Assembly (NCBI RefSeq): GCF_033096005.1
Contig: NZ_AP026803.1
Coordinates: forward strand, 540,501-604,500
Direction: 5' to 3'
Length of the DNA stretch: 64,000 bases
DNA from: Lactobacillus xylocopicola
GTDB taxonomy: Bacteria > Bacillota > Bacilli > Lactobacillales > Lactobacillaceae
Positions 9,384 to 17,927 of the stretch are shown in pieces. Each line of letters begins with the position of its first letter. The stretch's first letter is position 1. The notes below the pieces were generated by a model. It saw only the letters and a program-made list of their open reading frames with translations, did not search any database and was not told where the DNA came from. The position numbers and the translations under genes were made by a program.

Positions 9384-10922
9384 ATGGGAAGAAATAACAA
9401 GAAAAAGTTGGTGTTAGCCAGCTTGGTTGCCCTAGTTTTTTTACTGCTTGGCAATAGGGTTACTGCAGTAAGCGCCAAAAGCTATCAGAAGGCTATAACA
9501 AAGGTGCCTGGAAGAAGCACCTACCCGGTCTACCAACGTGTTTCTAAAAAGGGGCCTAAGGGTAAATTTACTTCGACTAAGCATTTCAAATATGCCCAAA
9601 TTCAGTCCAAGCAAGTGCTGGTAACTAAGAAGGGGACCTTTTGGAAAATCATTGTTGACGGGCGACCTGTCGGTTGGGTCAGCCAAGACTATTTTACCCG
9701 TAACAAAATCTCAGTTGCTAAAAGAGTCAGCCTAGTGCAAAATGCTGATTTTACGTTTGATACTAGAGAAGCAATTAACTATGTAGCGGATGAAACTGGT
9801 ACTGCTGTTGATATCTCCAAGGTGTCTGTTTCCAATCCGACTATTAATTCAGGGACACCGGGCAGAACGATTGTCACCTATCGCTATGGTGATGCTGAAG
9901 CTAGTGTTCCTGTTACGGTACGGTCCAATGCAAAAGAAGGGATTGTGCGCGCTAAAAAGGGCCCTTTTTTAGGTCCAGTAGCCGTTCCAACTTGGAAGGG
10001 TTCTTCAAAGTCAACCTCACGAAATTGGAATGCAAAGCATAATTTTACTTTTGAGACCAAGCCGAATACCTTTTACGCCAATGGACTAACACTGAGAACT
10101 GAACTTTTTCAACCGCGTTTTGTCAGTCTGGACTACCATCAGGCAGCGGATAAGATGGGACAGGTGGGAATTGTTCCCGAAGGGATTGCTGTTCACGGTT
10201 CTAATTTCACAGTGGCAGTGTTTAATTCAAGCAAGGATCAGAAAGGACACCTCGTTTCTTATGATCTGAAGCAGATTGGCAAGTATCAGGCGCAGAACTT
10301 GCCTGGCTTGAAATGGAAAACTTTTGAGAAGTACGCTGCACATATCAAGGTCAGTACCTATATCAAGTTAGGACATGGTCAAGCGATCGGCTCATCAGCT
10401 AAGTACCTCTATGTGATTGCTAATAACAATACCGCCAAAAATTCAATTAAATCGGAAGAAATCATGCAAATTAGGAAGTCAGACTTGAAAATCAACCAAA
10501 TCTGGAGCTTCAAAATTTGGAACGGGACGGCCAAAAAGCACACCGGACGCTATATTCATAATGCTACCTTTGTTGGTAACAAGACCATGTACTGTCTGTT
10601 TCATAATGGTCGCAAGCACCGCTATGAATACTGGAAAGTCACCCGATCGGGGGATACATGGACACCAGTTGAAATTGGAGCTACTGATAGTGACTTTATC
10701 AGCAATTCGTCACCGGTTCAGGGCTTTACCTATGATCGCGAGCACGGTCAATTTTATATTGGCTTCAATGATTATATTTTCAAAGTTGCTAAAAATGGTG
10801 CCCATCGCGAAACCCATCGTTTAAATGTCAAAAGAGAAATCGAGGGCTTGTCGGTTTCAGGTAACAAGCTGTACGTCGAATTTGCTCAACGCGGCGAACT
10901 GACTTCTGGTAGAACTAACTAA
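9384..10922 (+). CDS. Secreted surface protein, GW-like/Ig-like/propeller-like type (paralogue 2)
   Basis: 512 residues. Signal peptide at 1-31 (GRNNKKK, hydrophobic core, cleavage after VSA). The GW-like module spans about 45-115 and ends KIIVDGRPVGWVSQDYF. The Ig-like domain (about 116-195) ends in the strand GDAEASVPVTVR. A roughly 300-residue C-terminal beta-rich domain carries GHGQAIGSSAKYLYVI, QIRKSDLKINQIW and SPVQGFTYD blocks. It is very similar along its full length to the next gene and more distantly to the one at 5497. It lacks the acidic linker of paralogue 1. A GAAAGGTG ribosome binding site precedes the ATG. The function is unknown; cell-surface binding is inferred from the GW-like module. 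Confidence 0.72.
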   Translation: MGRNNKKKLVLASLVALVFLLLGNRVTAVSAKSYQKAITKVPGRSTYPVYQRVSKKGPKGKFTSTKHFKYAQIQSKQVLVTKKGTFWKIIVDGRPVGWVSQDYFTRNKISVAKRVSLVQNADFTFDTREAINYVADETGTAVDISKVSVSNPTINSGTPGRTIVTYRYGDAEASVPVTVRSNAKEGIVRAKKGPFLGPVAVPTWKGSSKSTSRNWNAKHNFTFETKPNTFYANGLTLRTELFQPRFVSLDYHQAADKMGQVGIVPEGIAVHGSNFTVAVFNSSKDQKGHLVSYDLKQIGKYQAQNLPGLKWKTFEKYAAHIKVSTYIKLGHGQAIGSSAKYLYVIANNNTAKNSIKSEEIMQIRKSDLKINQIWSFKIWNGTAKKHTGRYIHNATFVGNKTMYCLFHNGRKHRYEYWKVTRSGDTWTPVEIGATDSDFISNSSPVQGFTYDREHGQFYIGFNDYIFKVAKNGAHRETHRLNVKREIEGLSVSGNKLYVEFAQRGELTSGRTN

Positions 10923-10948
10923 CAGTAAAAAGATAGGTCTTTAATATG

Positions 10949-10981
10949 AAACCCCGAAGTTAAGACAAGTTCGGGGTTTTT
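10949..10981 (+). terminator. Intrinsic terminator after surface protein 2
   Basis: AAACCCCGAA, 11-base loop, TTCGGGGTTTT. It separates the two tandem paralogues. Confidence 0.8.
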
Positions 10982-11272
10982 ATGATGACTAAATTATCTA
11001 ATAAGGATATAAAAAAAGTAGTAACAAGTCTTGTGATATGCTGAAGCCCAGGCAATAGTGAGATTATACTGCCACTAATTTAGCCATTTGACCATTGATG
11101 AATAAATTAAGAAAAAAGTGCATAATAGTAGTTGAAACAAGCTCTAGCTTTAAGCTGATTCTTGCGGGGAAATAATTGTCCAGTAGTGCAAAATAGGGGA
11201 ATTTTTGCACTGACTGAGGAGGGTTTTGAGCGTTTGAGTTGGGATTAGAAGGTTTGAAAGGAAAAAGTAAAA
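10982..11272. other. Intergenic leader between tandem surface-protein genes
   Basis: About 290 bases with no convincing gene on either strand. It holds an inverted repeat at 11181-11216 (separate entry), a GAGGAGG sequence at 11216-11222 that is not followed by a real ORF, and the ribosome binding site of the next gene. A possible -10 (CATAAT near 11122) has no good -35 partner. The region is most likely a long 5' untranslated leader. Confidence 0.5.
11181..11216 (+). promoter_or_regulatory. Inverted repeat in the leader of surface protein 3
   Basis: AGTGCAAAA and TTTTGCACT form a perfect 9-bp stem with a 9-base loop. The stem extends by CAGT/ACTG across a 1-base bulge. It is not followed by a T run, so it is not a terminator; it could be an operator or an RNA leader structure. 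Confidence 0.5.
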
Positions 11273-12799
11273 ATGAGGAAAAATTTTAAAAATAAGTTGC
11301 TAGCTGCGAGTGTCTTGGCTATGCTGGGACTGTTGGCTACTGGCAGTAATCCACAAGTAAATGCCAAGAGTTATCACAAGGCGGTTACCAAAATTGCTGG
11401 GAGCGGTACTTATGCAATATACCATCACGCTTCAAAGCAAGGGCCGTCGGGCAAGTTTACTTCAACCAAGTATTTCAAGTATAGTCAGATCCAGTCTAAG
11501 CAATCAATTTCAACGAGTAAAGGCAAGTTTTGGAAAATCATTGTTAATGGTCGTACTGTTGGATGGGTCAGTCAGGACTTTTTTGCTCGTAATCAAATTT
11601 CTGTGGCGGCGAAGATTAGCCTGGTGCAAAATCCGAACTTTTCCTTTAATCCGAAAGATGCAATTAACTATGTGACCGATGCTAGTGGTACTGCCGTTAA
11701 TCCAAGTAAGGTTAGTGTATCGACGACCAGTATCAATTCTGGCACCGCTGGACAAACAAAGGTTGAATACCACTATGGGACAGCTAGTGCCAGTGCTGAC
11801 GTGACAGTTCGGGCGGATGCAAAAGAAGGTATTGCTAGTGCAAATAAAGCTCCTCAAAAGGGTCCTCAAGCAGTGCCAACCTGGAAGGGCGGTTCAAAAT
11901 CTTCATCACGAAATTGGAACGCTGCGCACCACTATACGGTTGAAACTAGGGCAAATGCCTTTAGGTCTAACGGGTTAACGCTTCGAACCAAACTTTTTCA
12001 GCCGCGGTTTGTCAGCTTAGGTTATCACCAAGCAGCTGATTCGATGGGTCAGGTCGGAGCGATTCCAGAGGGTATTAGCATTCACGGCTCCAACTTTACG
12101 GTTGCTCTCTTTAACTCAAGCAGCAGTCAAAAGGGCCACCTGGTTTCATATAACTTAAAACAAATCAATAAGTTCAAAGCACAAGATCTTTCGAATCTTA
12201 AGTGGTCCACCTTCAAAAAATATTCTGCTCATATCAAGGTGAGCCCCTACATCAAGCTCGGTCATGGTCAAGCAATTGGTGCTTCGGCTAAGTACATTTA
12301 TGTGATTGCTAATAACAATACAGCCAAAAACTCGACTGCCTCTGAGGAAATTTTGCAAATTCGCAAGTCAGATATGAAAATTAACCAAGTTTGGAGTTTC
12401 AGAATTTGGAACGGTGCCAATGGGCGCTATATCCACAATGCAACCTTTGTTGATGACAACACAATGTACTGCCTCTTTCACAATGGCAGTAACCACTTAT
12501 ACGAATACTGGAAGGTAACCAGAAGCGGTGACACTTGGACTCCGGTTGAGGTCGGTGCCACAAAGACCGATTTTATTAGTAATCATTCGCCAGTTCAGGG
12601 CTTTACTTATGACCAGAAGCACCAGCAATTTTACATTGGCTTTAATGACTACATTTTCAAGGTGGCCCAAAATGGCACTTACCGAGCAACGCACCGGCTG
12701 AAGGTGAAGCGCGAGATTGAGGGAATGTCAGTTTCAGGTAATAAACTTTATGTAGAATTTGCCCAACGAGGTGAATTAATGGCCGGCAAGACCAAGTAA
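11273..12799 (+). CDS. Secreted surface protein, GW-like/Ig-like/propeller-like type (paralogue 3)
   Basis: 508 residues with the architecture of paralogue 2: signal peptide to about residue 31 (RKNFKNK, core, VNAKS), GW-like module ending NGRTVGWVSQDFF, Ig-like domain ending ASADVTVR, and a long beta-rich C-terminal domain. Many blocks are identical between the two (QIRKSD, SPVQGFTYD, GFNDYIFKVA, KREIEG), which implies a recent tandem duplication. It has its own leader and terminator, so the copies are separately transcribed. There is no sortase or SLAP anchor. The biological role is not known. Confidence 0.72.
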   Translation: MRKNFKNKLLAASVLAMLGLLATGSNPQVNAKSYHKAVTKIAGSGTYAIYHHASKQGPSGKFTSTKYFKYSQIQSKQSISTSKGKFWKIIVNGRTVGWVSQDFFARNQISVAAKISLVQNPNFSFNPKDAINYVTDASGTAVNPSKVSVSTTSINSGTAGQTKVEYHYGTASASADVTVRADAKEGIASANKAPQKGPQAVPTWKGGSKSSSRNWNAAHHYTVETRANAFRSNGLTLRTKLFQPRFVSLGYHQAADSMGQVGAIPEGISIHGSNFTVALFNSSSSQKGHLVSYNLKQINKFKAQDLSNLKWSTFKKYSAHIKVSPYIKLGHGQAIGASAKYIYVIANNNTAKNSTASEEILQIRKSDMKINQVWSFRIWNGANGRYIHNATFVDDNTMYCLFHNGSNHLYEYWKVTRSGDTWTPVEVGATKTDFISNHSPVQGFTYDQKHQQFYIGFNDYIFKVAQNGTYRATHRLKVKREIEGMSVSGNKLYVEFAQRGELMAGKTK

Positions 12800-12805
12800 G
12801 ATAGT

Positions 12806-12837
12806 AAAAAGCAGCTCCGCAGTGGAGCTGCTTTTTT
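12806..12837 (+). terminator. Intrinsic terminator after surface protein 3
   Basis: AAAAGCAGCTCC, short loop, GGAGCTGCTTTTTT. Confidence 0.85.
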
Positions 12838-12980
12838 GGTTAGGGCATAGTCTCTCAAAAACTGGAACAGTAGATAAACAGCGAAACTACTGGTACTTAA
12901 GTATATTGCCCATGGCAATGCATGTATTTCTTGATTTTTCATGCAATGTTTAAGTCTTTATTAGCTTTTGCCATTTTATT

Positions 12981-13008
12981 TTGTAGCGGGCAAGAAGTCC
13001 TGTATTAT
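12981..13008 (+). promoter_or_regulatory. Candidate promoter of the carbamoyltransferase gene
   Basis: -35 TTGTAG (12981-12986), 16-base spacer, -10 TATTAT (13003-13008), 53 bases before the ATG. A 12-base direct repeat (AGACAGAAAAAT twice, 13017-13040) follows at the start of the transcript. Confidence 0.5.
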
Positions 13009-13061
13009 TAACCGTTAGACAGAAAAATAGACAGAAAAATTTTTGCCAAAGGAGACTTTTC

Positions 13062-14084
13062 ATGCCTAAAAAAGATTTTATTGATACTTGTGATTTTTCC
13101 AAAGCGGAAATGCAGTATTTAATTGAACTAGGACTAAAGATTAAGGAGGCTATTGCCCACGGTTACTACCCTCAATTGCTAAAGAATAAGAGTTTGGGAA
13201 TGATCTTTGATCAAACGTCCACTAGAACCCGGGTTTCTGCTGAAGCTGCGATGACCGAACTTGGAGGCCACGCATTATACCTGGCTCCCGGCCAAATTCA
13301 ATTGGGCAAGGGTGGCCATGAAGGATTGGCCGATACGAGCCGTGTCCTTGGTGACTTGCTTGACTTACTTGGTGCTCGGATCAGTAGCCACGAGGAATTA
13401 ACGAATTTAGCCAAGTATTCTAAGGCGCCTGTAGTGAGCTTTATGAGTGATCAAGACCACCCAACTCAGGCCCTGGGAGATTTAATTACTATTGAAGAGC
13501 ATCTGCCAGTTGGAAAAAAATTGGCTGAGGTGAAAATTGTCTTTGTTGGCGATGCAACCCAAGTTGCCGTTTCCACAATGCTATTTTGTGCTCAGATGGG
13601 CATGCAATTCATCCAATATGGGCCCCAGTCCAAGCATATGCCCAAAGACCTTTTAGCACGTGCCAAGAAGCTTGCCGCTGAAAGTGGCGGCTTGATTGAG
13701 GTCTCAGCAGATGACCAGGTTTTAAAAGGAGCCGACTTCATCTATACGGATGTGTGGTACGGTTTGTATGATCAGGAAATGGGTAAGGAAGAATACTTGA
13801 AGCTCTTCTATCCAAAGTATCAAGTTAATGAAGACTTGCTACAAAAGACGGCTAATCCCGAGGTTAAATTTATGCACTGTTTGCCGGCTAATCGCGGCGA
13901 AGAAGTAACAGCGGCAGTTCTTGAAGGTGATTCGTCAATTGCCTGGGAACAATCCGAAAACAAAAAGGCCGCCATGCGAGCAATTTTTGTCTATTTGCTC
14001 AACCCACAGCTGAAGTGCCCCACCAAGAATGAGGTTAAGCAGCTCCAAGCAGACCTGGACGATTTATTGGCTAGAGAAATATAA
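13062..14084 (+). CDS. Putrescine carbamoyltransferase-like enzyme (OTC family)
   Basis: 340-residue aspartate/ornithine carbamoyltransferase-family enzyme. The carbamoyl-phosphate site is intact: STRTR near residue 53, HPTQ in QDHPTQALGD, and HCLPA in KFMHCLPANRGEE. The ornithine-type SMG loop is absent, and TDVWYGLYDQEMG stands in its place, the form seen in putrescine carbamoyltransferases of the agmatine deiminase pathway. The N-terminal block KIKEAIAHGYYPQLLKNKS also looks like that family. The enzyme would interconvert carbamoyl phosphate plus putrescine with N-carbamoylputrescine. No agmatine deiminase, antiporter or carbamate kinase lies nearby. An anabolic OTC is less likely. Confidence 0.75.
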   Translation: MPKKDFIDTCDFSKAEMQYLIELGLKIKEAIAHGYYPQLLKNKSLGMIFDQTSTRTRVSAEAAMTELGGHALYLAPGQIQLGKGGHEGLADTSRVLGDLLDLLGARISSHEELTNLAKYSKAPVVSFMSDQDHPTQALGDLITIEEHLPVGKKLAEVKIVFVGDATQVAVSTMLFCAQMGMQFIQYGPQSKHMPKDLLARAKKLAAESGGLIEVSADDQVLKGADFIYTDVWYGLYDQEMGKEEYLKLFYPKYQVNEDLLQKTANPEVKFMHCLPANRGEEVTAAVLEGDSSIAWEQSENKKAAMRAIFVYLLNPQLKCPTKNEVKQLQADLDDLLAREI

Positions 14085-14130
14085 AAAAGCGTGAGTAAGG
14101 TGCGAATAACCATGCTCACGCTTTTGTTTT
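14085..14130 (+). terminator. Intrinsic terminator after the carbamoyltransferase gene
   Basis: AAAAGCGTGAG, 19-base loop, CTCACGCTTTT then GTTTT. Confidence 0.8.
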
Positions 14131-14137
14131 ATTGGGA

Positions 14138-14209
14138 TGGGTCCCCTGAGAGTCGAACTCAGATTTTAAGAACCGGAATCTTACGTGCGATCCATTACAC
14201 TAAGGACCC
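14138..14209 (-). tRNA. tRNA-Arg (anticodon CCG)
   Basis: A complete cloverleaf on the minus strand. The acceptor is GGGTCCT/GGGACCC with one G-T pair, the D arm is GTGT/GCAC, and the anticodon stem TAAGA/TCTTA carries the loop TTCCGGT (anticodon CCG, reading CGG). The T arm is CTGAG-TTCGACT-CTCAG and the discriminator base is A. The CCA end is not encoded. It stands alone between the carbamoyltransferase gene and cggR, on the opposite strand. Confidence 0.93.
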
Positions 14210-14324
14210 AAATCAACACTTCAAATAGTATAACAGAAAAAAGCTAGAAGTTAAATTTTTTTGGTTAAAAATAGTTAAACTTGGGGTAACTGAAAATAGC
14301 GACTACTCCTTAACATGCTTTTGC

Positions 14325-14353
14325 TTGAATTATTCGTAGGAGGTTGTTATACT
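14325..14353 (+). promoter_or_regulatory. Promoter of the cggR-gap operon
   Basis: -35 TTGAAT (14325-14330), 17-base spacer, -10 TATACT (14348-14353). It lies about 70 bases upstream of the CggR operator. Confidence 0.65.
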
Positions 14354-14422
14354 ATAACTGTCGATTGAGGAATGAAGAATTATTAAGGTAAGTCTACGTT
14401 TCTCTTATATTTTTAGGAAGAT

Positions 14423-14462
14423 TGGGACAAAAAATGACAAAACATGGGTCATAATTGTCCCA
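14423..14462 (+). promoter_or_regulatory. CggR operator (two GGGAC-type palindromes)
   Basis: The first half-operator is TGGGAC, 6 bases, TGACAA (degenerate right arm). The second is TGGGTC, 6 bases, GTCCCA. The arm and spacer layout follows the known CggR operator of Bacillus (GGGAC-N6-GTCCC, repeated). It lies between the promoter and the cggR start. Confidence 0.7.
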
Positions 14463-14479
14463 CGAGGGAGGGGAAGCTA

Positions 14480-15511
14480 ATGTACTCGGAATTTCCTGTG
14501 CTTGAGGCTCTCGTTCCTGACGTCTTAAAAGTCTTTCGGCAAAGATATCTTGTCCTTGAGCAGATTGAGCTGCATGCGCCAATTGGCCGTAGATATGTGG
14601 CTCAGGCGCTGGGACTTTCTGAACGCAATGTCCGTACGGAAACGGAGTACCTGCGTACTCTTGGTCTAATCGAGATTAAGAGCTTCGGAATGTTCATGAC
14701 GGAAAAGGGTAAGAAGACTTTGCAGGATGCAGCACCTTTGATTGATCGCTTGTTTAACGCTCGCCAGACCGAAATTGATTTGGCCCGCAAGTTAGGCATT
14801 GAACGGACAATTATTGTTCCGGGTGACAGCGACCTTCAGGAACTAGTATATGAGCGTATGGGTGAAGAGCTGAATGCAGCTTTGGATCTACTCTTGCCAC
14901 TAGGGCACTCAATTATTACAGTTTTAGGTGGTGCGGCCCTTGCCAAGTCAGCGAAGGACTTGTCTAAGAGTTTAAGTAAAAATCGACAACTTGAATTTGT
15001 ACCGGGTCGCGGAGCCTTGGGCGAAGATGTGGCTTTTCAAAGCAACACAATCGTGCAAGAGATGGCGGCCGAGACGGGTGGTAAGTACAAGACTTTGTAT
15101 TTGCCGGAGCAGGTTTCGTATGAAGCCTACAAGTCGCTAATTCGAGAGTCCACCTTTGCAGATGTGCTTGAAGATATTGCTAAGACAGATATCGTTATCC
15201 ACGGTATTGGACTTGCCTTAGAGATGGCACGCCGCCGCGGGTATGATTCAATTCGGCTCTCTGAATTACGGGAAAAGAAAGTAGTCACTGAATGTTTTGG
15301 GTGTTTTTTTGACGGTGACGGTAAGATTGTCGATCGCGTGCAACAGGTTGGCTTGCAGTTCGAGGATCTAAACAAAATCCCCCACATATTTGCCTTTGCT
15401 TGTGGCGGCCATAAGGCCAAAGCAATTGAAGCTTATATGCCTAATGCTCCTCATCAAACCTGGTTAATTACTGATGAAGGAGCCTCAAAGCAGATTTTAA
15501 AGGAGAAGTAA
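14480..15511 (+). CDS. cggR: CggR central glycolytic genes regulator
   Basis: 343-residue SorC/DeoR-family repressor that senses fructose-1,6-bisphosphate. The N-terminal winged helix (about 25-75) includes VAQALGLSERNVRTE; the sugar-binding domain fills the remainder (VVTECFGCFF and FACGGHKAKAI near the end). ATG 14480 is chosen because GGAGGGG precedes it by 6 bases; an earlier in-frame ATG at 14444 falls inside the operator. It leads cggR-gap-pgk-tpiA and probably represses itself and the operon when glycolytic flux is low. Confidence 0.93.
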   Translation: MYSEFPVLEALVPDVLKVFRQRYLVLEQIELHAPIGRRYVAQALGLSERNVRTETEYLRTLGLIEIKSFGMFMTEKGKKTLQDAAPLIDRLFNARQTEIDLARKLGIERTIIVPGDSDLQELVYERMGEELNAALDLLLPLGHSIITVLGGAALAKSAKDLSKSLSKNRQLEFVPGRGALGEDVAFQSNTIVQEMAAETGGKYKTLYLPEQVSYEAYKSLIRESTFADVLEDIAKTDIVIHGIGLALEMARRRGYDSIRLSELREKKVVTECFGCFFDGDGKIVDRVQQVGLQFEDLNKIPHIFAFACGGHKAKAIEAYMPNAPHQTWLITDEGASKQILKEK

Positions 15512-15573
15512 TTCTCATTTAAAATAATTGATGTTTACAGTTCTAAAATAGTTCTTAAGGAGGACTTTAGAAA

Positions 15574-16590
15574 ATGACAGTTAAAATTGGTATTAACGGC
15601 TTTGGCCGTATTGGTCGTTTAGCATTTCGTCGGATTATGGATTTAGGTGAGAAGTCAAAGGATATTGAAGTTGTTGCAATTAACGACTTGACTACTCCAG
15701 CACTTTTAGCTCACTTACTTAAGTACGACTCAACTCATGGTACTTTCAACCACGAAGTTTCAGCTACTGACGATTCAATCGTTGTTGATGGTAAGAAGTA
15801 CCGTGTATACGCTGAACCACAAGCTCAAAACATTCCATGGGTTAAGAATGACGGTGTTGACTTTGTTCTTGAATGTACTGGTTTCTACACTAGCAAGGCT
15901 AAGTCACAAGCTCACCTTGATGCTGGTGCCAAGCGGGTTCTGATTTCAGCACCTGCCGGTAACGACCTGAAGACGATTGTTTACGCAGTAAACGATGATA
16001 CTTTAGATTCAAGCGACACAATTGTTTCAGCTGGTTCATGTACTACTAACTCATTGGCACCAATGGTTGATGCTTTGCAAAAAGAATTTGGTGTTAAGGT
16101 AGCTACAATGACTACTATCCACGCTTACACTTCAACCCAAATGCTTTTGGATGGCCCTGTACGTGGTGGTAACATGCGTGCTGCTCGTGCTGCTGCAGTT
16201 AACATTATTCCTCACTCAACTGGTGCTGCTAAGGCTATTGGCCTGGTTGTTCCAGAATTGAACGGTAAGGTTAACGGTCATGCACAACGTGTTCCAGTTA
16301 CTGATGGTTCATTAACTGAATTGGTTTCAATTCTTGACAAGAACGTTACTGCTGATGAAGTTAACTCAGCAATGAAGAAGTACGAGAGTCCTTCATTCGC
16401 ATACAACGATGACGAAATCGTTTCTAGCGACGTTGTTGGTATGACTGCTGGTTCAATCTTTGACCCAACTCAAACAATGGTAACCACTGCCGGCGACAAC
16501 CAATTAGTTAAGACTGTTGCTTGGTACGACAATGAATACTCATTCACTTGCCAAATGGTTCGTACTTTGTTGAAATTTGCTACTCTTTAA
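15574..16590 (+). CDS. gap: Glyceraldehyde-3-phosphate dehydrogenase (glycolytic)
   Basis: 338 residues. The enzyme oxidises glyceraldehyde-3-phosphate to 1,3-bisphosphoglycerate with NAD in the cytoplasm. The N-terminal Rossmann motif is [14 protein letters not shown], with Asp38 in AINDLT favouring NAD. The catalytic Cys156 lies in [12 protein letters not shown]. An AAGGAGG site precedes the ATG. Codon use is strongly biased towards preferred codons, as expected of a very highly expressed gene. A terminator-like hairpin between gap and pgk may reduce downstream expression. Confidence 0.98.
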   Translation: MTVKIGINGFGRIGRLAFRRIMDLGEKSKDIEVVAINDLTTPALLAHLLKYDSTHGTFNHEVSATDDSIVVDGKKYRVYAEPQAQNIPWVKNDGVDFVLECTGFYTSKAKSQAHLDAGAKRVLISAPAGNDLKTIVYAVNDDTLDSSDTIVSAGSCTTNSLAPMVDALQKEFGVKVATMTTIHAYTSTQMLLDGPVRGGNMRAARAAAVNIIPHSTGAAKAIGLVVPELNGKVNGHAQRVPVTDGSLTELVSILDKNVTADEVNSAMKKYESPSFAYNDDEIVSSDVVGMTAGSIFDPTQTMVTTAGDNQLVKTVAWYDNEYSFTCQMVRTLLKFATL

Positions 16591-16623
16591 TCAATTAATT
16601 GATGATCTTTAAGTAGTAAAAGA

Positions 16624-16662
16624 GAAGGCGGAGGGGAATATTCTTCCTTCCGCCTTTTTTTC
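16624..16662 (+). terminator. Terminator or attenuator between gap and pgk
   Basis: AAGGCGGA, A/T-rich loop, TCCGCCTTTTTTT. No separate promoter is obvious before pgk, so partial read-through is likely. Confidence 0.75.
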
Positions 16663-16695
16663 AAGAATAAGTAATTAACTAAAGAGAGGATAAAG

Positions 16696-17907
16696 ATGGC
16701 TAAATTAATAGTTTCAGACCTAGATGTTAAAGATAAAAAAGTTTTGGTCAGGGTTGACTTCAATGTGCCGATTAAGGATGGAGTGATTGGTGACGACAAT
16801 CGGATCGTTGCTGCCCTGCCAACTATCAAGTACATTATTGAAAATGGTGGTAAGGCAATTTTGCTCAGCCACCTGGGCCGGGTTAAGTCCGATGCTGACA
16901 AAAAAGAATTGACTTTGAAGCCAGTTGCTGACCGCCTAAGTGAAGTTTTGCAAAAGCCAGTAACTTTCGTACCTGAAAATGAAGGTAAGGAAGTTGAAGC
17001 AGCAATCAGCAAGATGAATGATGGCGACGTTGTTGTTCTGGAAAATACTCGTTTCCAAGACATTGACAACAGCTTTGGTAAGCGTGAAAGCAAGAACGAC
17101 CCAGCGTTAGGTGAGTACTGGGCTTCTCTGGGTGACATGTATGTAAATGATGCCTTTGGTACCGCGCATAGAAGTCATGCCTCCAATGTTGGTATTGCAG
17201 AAGCCATGAAGAAGGCAGGCAAACCTGCCGCAGCTGGCTACTTGATGGAAAAAGAGATCAGGTTCTTGGGTGACGCCGTTGCCAACCCAGTACATCCGTT
17301 TGTAACTATCTTGGGTGGTGCCAAGGTTTCTGACAAGATTGATGTTATTACCAACTTGATTCCAAAGTCTGACCACATCTTAATTGGTGGTGGGATGGCA
17401 TATACCTTCTTAGCTGCTAAGGGTCAGGAGATCGGTAAGTCATTGTTTGAACCTGATAAAGTTGACTTAGCTAAGAAATTATTGAAAGATGCTGCGGGTA
17501 AGATTGTCTTGCCAGTTGACAACTTGGCTGCAACTGAGTTCTCAAACGATGCTGCTCGTAAAGTCGTTGAAGGTAATATTCCTGAAAACATGATGGGCTT
17601 GGACATTGGTCCCAAGACTATTGCTAATTTCAAGGAAATCCTGAAAGATGCTAAGACTGTTGTTTGGAATGGGCCAATGGGTGCCTTCGAAATGCCAAAC
17701 TTTGCCGAAGGTACATTGGAAGTCGGAAAATCCTTAGCTGAATTGTCTGGTGCAACTACTATCATTGGTGGTGGAGATTCAACTGCTGCAGCCAAGCAAT
17801 TAGGGATTGCACCGCAGATCACCCATATTTCAACCGGTGGTGGTGCTTCTCTGCAATACCTTGAAGGTAAGGAATTACCTGGAATTGCCTGCATTTCAGA
17901 CAAATAA
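16696..17907 (+). CDS. pgk: Phosphoglycerate kinase
   Basis: 403 residues. Transfers phosphate from 1,3-bisphosphoglycerate to ADP. The N-terminal substrate region [12 protein letters not shown], basic residues in LLSHLGRVK, the hinge NDAFGTAHR and the C-terminal nucleotide-binding [13 protein letters not shown] are all conserved. AGAGGA precedes the ATG. It lies between gap and tpiA, with 20 bases to tpiA. Confidence 0.98.
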   Translation: MAKLIVSDLDVKDKKVLVRVDFNVPIKDGVIGDDNRIVAALPTIKYIIENGGKAILLSHLGRVKSDADKKELTLKPVADRLSEVLQKPVTFVPENEGKEVEAAISKMNDGDVVVLENTRFQDIDNSFGKRESKNDPALGEYWASLGDMYVNDAFGTAHRSHASNVGIAEAMKKAGKPAAAGYLMEKEIRFLGDAVANPVHPFVTILGGAKVSDKIDVITNLIPKSDHILIGGGMAYTFLAAKGQEIGKSLFEPDKVDLAKKLLKDAAGKIVLPVDNLAATEFSNDAARKVVEGNIPENMMGLDIGPKTIANFKEILKDAKTVVWNGPMGAFEMPNFAEGTLEVGKSLAELSGATTIIGGGDSTAAAKQLGIAPQITHISTGGGASLQYLEGKELPGIACISDK

Positions 17908-17927
17908 GTTCTCAGAAAGGACGTAAC

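Noticed and set aside
10923..11272. A short gene between the tandem surface-protein genes
   Set aside because: GAGGAGG at 11216 is followed only by three- to four-codon frames; nothing protein-like on either strand.
13062..14084. Annotation as ornithine carbamoyltransferase (argF/arcB)
   Set aside because: The SMG ornithine loop is missing and the sequence has putrescine-type YGLY instead; no arginine genes adjoin.
14138..14209. tRNA-Arg as a mobile-element attachment site
   Set aside because: No integrase, no duplicated 3' tRNA fragment and no foreign block next to it were found.
17424..17903. 159-codon minus-strand frame inside pgk
   Set aside because: Antisense to a highly conserved gene with strong codon bias, which often leaves the opposite strand open.
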